Shown one piece after another: positions 4,857-7,216 of a stretch of 7,216 nt of DNA. The DNA is from JBBIRT01 sp037441725 (GTDB lineage Bacteria; Desulfobacterota; BSN033; UBA1163). Each line of letters begins with the position of its first letter. The stretch's first letter is position 1. The stretch covers positions 1 through 7,216 of the forward strand of contig JBBIRT010000154.1 of assembly GCA_037441725.1 (NCBI GenBank). The letters are read 5' to 3'. A program made the position numbers and the translations under genes. The notes below the pieces were generated by a model. The model saw nothing but the letters and a program-made list of their open reading frames with translations. It searched no databases and had not been told where the DNA came from.

Positions 4857-7216
4857 TTATCCGAAGGCCAGCTCTGTGATCTGGGCTAACACCTCTGCAT
4901 TGGTGAGTCCCTTTAAATCAATAGAGCCAGATCGACACGAGGCACTACAGACCCCACATCCTTTACAGAGGGCTTTATTAATTTGAGCCACCTGTTTTTC
5001 ACCCACTCCCGTTCTCTTGATCACCACTTCAATGGCTTGATAGGGACACACACTTTCACAAAGGCCGCATCCCATACACTTCCTCTCGTCCACCTCAGAA
5101 ATGATTCCAGGGATTTCTAACTCTCTTCTGGAAAGGTAGGTCATAGCTCGTCCTGCTGCTGCATGGGCCTGGATGATGCTCTCCTCCATGGATTTGGGAC
5201 CATGGGCAAGACCCATTAAAAAAATTCCTTCTGTGGCAAAATCGACAGGCCTCAATTTCATATGGGCCTCAAGAAAGAAACCATCTTCATTTAACGGGAC
5301 TTTTAGCATCTGTGACAGACGCTCATTTTCAGAGGCAGGAGTCATCCCCACACTTAAAACGATTAGATCAGCATGGAGCTTTAAGTCCTCTCTTAGAATG
5401 GGTTCATAAACAATGACTTCAAGGCCATCTTCTGTCCTTTCTAACCGGGGTTCCCTGTTAGACTCATAATGGATAAAGATGATTCCTGAGTCCCTGGCTT
5501 GCTCATAATAATTTTCTTGAAATCCATAGGTTCGAATGTCTCGATAAAGGACATAGATATTGGTCTCAGGGGCCATGGATTTAATTTTCAATGCATTTTT
5601 AATGGCCTTGGAACAACAGATCCTACTGCAATAGGCTCGATGATCATTTCTCGATCCAACGCATTGAATCATGACGATATTTTTTAGAACTTTTAGAGAG
5701 TTAGGATGGAGGGCAATTCGTTCTTCCAATTCTTTCTGTGTCACTACCTGGGGGACTTGACCATAGAGATATTCTCTCGGATGATATTCCTCTGCTCCCG
5801 TGGCCACTAAGATTACCCCATGTTTGATTTCTTTCATCTCGTTTCCATTTCGAACTTGGGTCTTAAAATTACCTACAAAACCCTCGATCTTTTCAATGAC
5901 CGTTTTGGTCATGAGATGGATGTGAGGACTTTTTTCAACCTCTTTAATCAACGAGGCCAAGTATGGTTGGACCGGATCTCCGTCAAGGGTATAATGGATG
6001 GCTCTTGCATTTCCCCCAAGCACTGAATTTTTTTCAATCAGATAGACTTCAAAACCTGCCTGTGAGAGCTGTTTTGCTGCAGTCATCCCAGTTAGGCCTC
6101 CTCCAATGATCAAGGCTTTGGGTTCCATCTCTACAGTTTGGGTCGGGAGAGGATCCAGAAGGGCAGCTTTGGCAATGGCCATACGAACGAGGTCTTTTGC
6201 CTTTTCAGTCGCTTCCTTGGGCTGATTCATATGGACCCAGGAACACTGATCTCGGATATTGGCCATTTCAAAGAGGTAACGGTTGAGACCTGCTTCCCGA
6301 ATAGTTTCCTGAAAGAGGGGTTCATGGGTTCGGGGGGTACAGGAGGCCACGACCACTCGATTCATTCGGTGTTTTTCAATCATTTTCTTTATTTGTTCCT
6401 GGGTATCCTGGGAACAGGTATAGAGATTTCCTTCTGCATGAACCACATAGGGGAGGGTTTTGGCATATTCCACCACGGCCGGAACATCTACGACGCCTCC
6501 AATATTGATTCCACAATGGCAGATAAAGACTCCGACGCGGGGCCCCTGATAATGGACATTCCGTTCAGGGATTTGTTCTTTCTCTGTCACCAGGGAACCT
6601 CTTGCCTTGGTGAGAAGAGAAGTGGCGCAGGCGGCTACTGCACTGGCCTGGGCAACCGTTTCAGGGATATCTTTTGGACCTGAAAAGGTTCCCCCTATGT
6701 AGATTCCAGGTCGGGAGGATTGGAGAGGAGAAAAGGCAGGTGTTTGGGCAAAGCCATAAGGGTTGAGACCAATATTAAAAGTTGTTGCGATCTCCTGATG
6801 ACTTCTTGTGGGTTCAAGACCAATGGAGAGGACGACCAGATCAAATTTCTCTAAGACTCTTTCTCCCTCTTCTGTTTCATAATGGATGATCAACTGGTTT
6901 GTCTCCGGATCTTCTTTGAGATGGGAGATGCGGGATCGAATATAACGTACCCCATAATCTCTTTTTGCCCTCTCCACATACTTATCAAAGTCCTTTCCAT
7001 AGGCCCTCAAGTCCATATAAAAGATGGTTGCCTCCATCTTAGGGGAGTGCTCTTTTGCAAGGATGGCTTCTTTCGTGGCATACATACAACAGACAGAGGA
7101 ACAATACCCCTTTCCAATATGGGAATCCCGTGATCCCACACACTGGATCCAGGCTACTCTTTTGGGGTGTTTTTTATCAGAGGGTCTTAAAAGCTGGCCT
7201 TTAAAAGGACCTGATG
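4857..7216 (-). CDS. hdrA: Tandem-fused HdrA, FAD and iron-sulfur subunit of a heterodisulfide-reductase-type complex (partial, N-terminus off the right edge)
   Basis: HdrA is the FAD-containing, electron-bifurcating core of soluble heterodisulfide reductase complexes. The reading frame stays open to the right edge, giving 785 visible residues. Residues 1-210 are the C-terminal part of a first HdrA unit, with SGPFKGQL, WIQCVGSRD (22-30), YCSSVCC (37-43) and LSIGLEP. Residues 224-785 are a second unit: an N-terminal domain with GVFICHCG and VVASCTPRTHEP, an FAD dinucleotide fold with GGGLTG (371-376) and GGNAR, then IQCVGSR, YCSRICC and GLAHGPK. It ends in a ferredoxin domain with two [4Fe-4S] sites (C713, C716, C719, C723; C750, C753, C756, C760). 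The second unit shows no inserted ferredoxin domain between the FAD fold and CVGSR. A GTG at 7139 is an internal valine codon within CVGSRD, not a start. It leads the tight hdrA-flxDCBA run. Partners HdrB and HdrC are not visible. Confidence 0.95.
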   Translation of the reverse strand, partial: SGPFKGQLLRPSDKKHPKRVAWIQCVGSRDSHIGKGYCSSVCCMYATKEAILAKEHSPKMEATIFYMDLRAYGKDFDKYVERAKRDYGVRYIRSRISHLKEDPETNQLIIHYETEEGERVLEKFDLVVLSIGLEPTRSHQEIATTFNIGLNPYGFAQTPAFSPLQSSRPGIYIGGTFSGPKDIPETVAQASAVAACATSLLTKARGSLVTEKEQIPERNVHYQGPRVGVFICHCGINIGGVVDVPAVVEYAKTLPYVVHAEGNLYTCSQDTQEQIKKMIEKHRMNRVVVASCTPRTHEPLFQETIREAGLNRYLFEMANIRDQCSWVHMNQPKEATEKAKDLVRMAIAKAALLDPLPTQTVEMEPKALIIGGGLTGMTAAKQLSQAGFEVYLIEKNSVLGGNARAIHYTLDGDPVQPYLASLIKEVEKSPHIHLMTKTVIEKIEGFVGNFKTQVRNGNEMKEIKHGVILVATGAEEYHPREYLYGQVPQVVTQKELEERIALHPNSLKVLKNIVMIQCVGSRNDHRAYCSRICCSKAIKNALKIKSMAPETNIYVLYRDIRTYGFQENYYEQARDSGIIFIHYESNREPRLERTEDGLEVIVYEPILREDLKLHADLIVLSVGMTPASENERLSQMLKVPLNEDGFFLEAHMKLRPVDFATEGIFLMGLAHGPKSMEESIIQAHAAAGRAMTYLSRRELEIPGIISEVDERKCMGCGLCESVCPYQAIEVVIKRTGVGEKQVAQINKALCKGCGVCSASCRSGSIDLKGLTNAEVLAQITELAFG
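4860..6542 (-). other. Second HdrA unit of the tandem fusion
   Basis: A near-complete HdrA: N-terminal cysteine-containing domain (GVFICHCG), FAD fold (GGGLTG, coding bases 6104-6087), CVGSR/YCSRICC cysteine motif and terminal ferredoxin domain. It follows a first unit ending near 6570 after a short linker. The repeated CVGSR[DN] and YCSxxCC motifs in both units are the direct evidence for internal duplication or fusion. Confidence 0.85.
4905..5087 (-). other. C-terminal two-[4Fe-4S] ferredoxin domain of HdrA
   Basis: It holds CMGCGLCESVCP and CKGCGVCSASC, each giving four cysteines for one [4Fe-4S] cluster, followed by SGSIDLKGLTNAEVLAQI, the usual end of HdrA. The second site lacks the common proline after its last cysteine (CRSGS), which is normal in this family. 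In HdrA complexes this domain is expected to pass electrons between the flavin and an outside partner such as ferredoxin, HdrC or MvhD. Confidence 0.85.

Noticed and set aside
6138..6683. 181-residue open frame on the plus strand
   Set aside because: It lies wholly antisense to hdrA, has no recognisable domain, and the opposite strand matches a well-conserved family.
4857..7139. HdrA starting at the GTG at 7139
   Set aside because: The GTG encodes the valine of CVGSRD, a conserved internal motif, and the frame continues open upstream with typical HdrA residues (SGPFKGQL, RPSD, WIQC).

Overview
The window reads as part of an anaerobic electron-transfer locus from a bacterium. All six recognisable genes lie on the minus strand, so transcription runs from high to low coordinates. 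Shine-Dalgarno sites, one good sigma70-type promoter candidate and 4-bp ATGA gene overlaps suggest a bacterium rather than an archaeon. The gene content (HdrA, MvhD-type [2Fe-2S] protein, two 4Fe-4S proteins and a flavin/NAD module) is typical of sulfate-reducing or syntrophic anaerobes, such as Desulfobacterota or related candidate lineages. I cannot name the taxon from sequence alone.

Layout in transcription order. 7216-4857 is a very long HdrA, open at the right edge, whose visible 785 residues hold the end of one HdrA unit fused to a second, nearly complete HdrA unit. 4829-4398 is an MvhD/FlxD-type [2Fe-2S] protein. 4388-3444 and 3447-2395 are two related proteins, each with two [4Fe-4S] clusters (FlxC-like and FlxB/HydB-like). 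2398-1553 is a FAD/NAD(P)/[2Fe-2S] oxidoreductase subunit (FlxA/HydG-like). These five genes are packed with gaps of 27 and 9 nt and two 4-bp overlaps, so they almost certainly form one operon. After a 126-nt gap holding a promoter candidate, 1426-1 encodes a GlcD/lactate-dehydrogenase-type FAD oxidase that runs off the left edge.

How they work together. The hdrA-flxDCBA set matches the known FlxABCD-HdrABC NADH dehydrogenase/heterodisulfide-reductase type of complex. FlxA would exchange electrons with NAD(P)H, FlxB and FlxC would relay them, FlxD would hand them to HdrA, and the HdrA flavin(s) would split or merge electron pairs between ferredoxin and a disulfide acceptor. HdrB and HdrC are not in the window; they may lie beyond the right edge. 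The neighbouring GlcD-type enzyme suggests, but does not prove, that oxidation of a 2-hydroxyacid (lactate or glycolate class) feeds this system. Nothing here is a wholly unknown family. The most notable points are the asymmetric tandem HdrA fusion, the reversed flx order, and the link to a GlcD protein that continues past its normal C-terminal motif. No RNA genes, CRISPR arrays, mobile elements or convincing terminators were seen.
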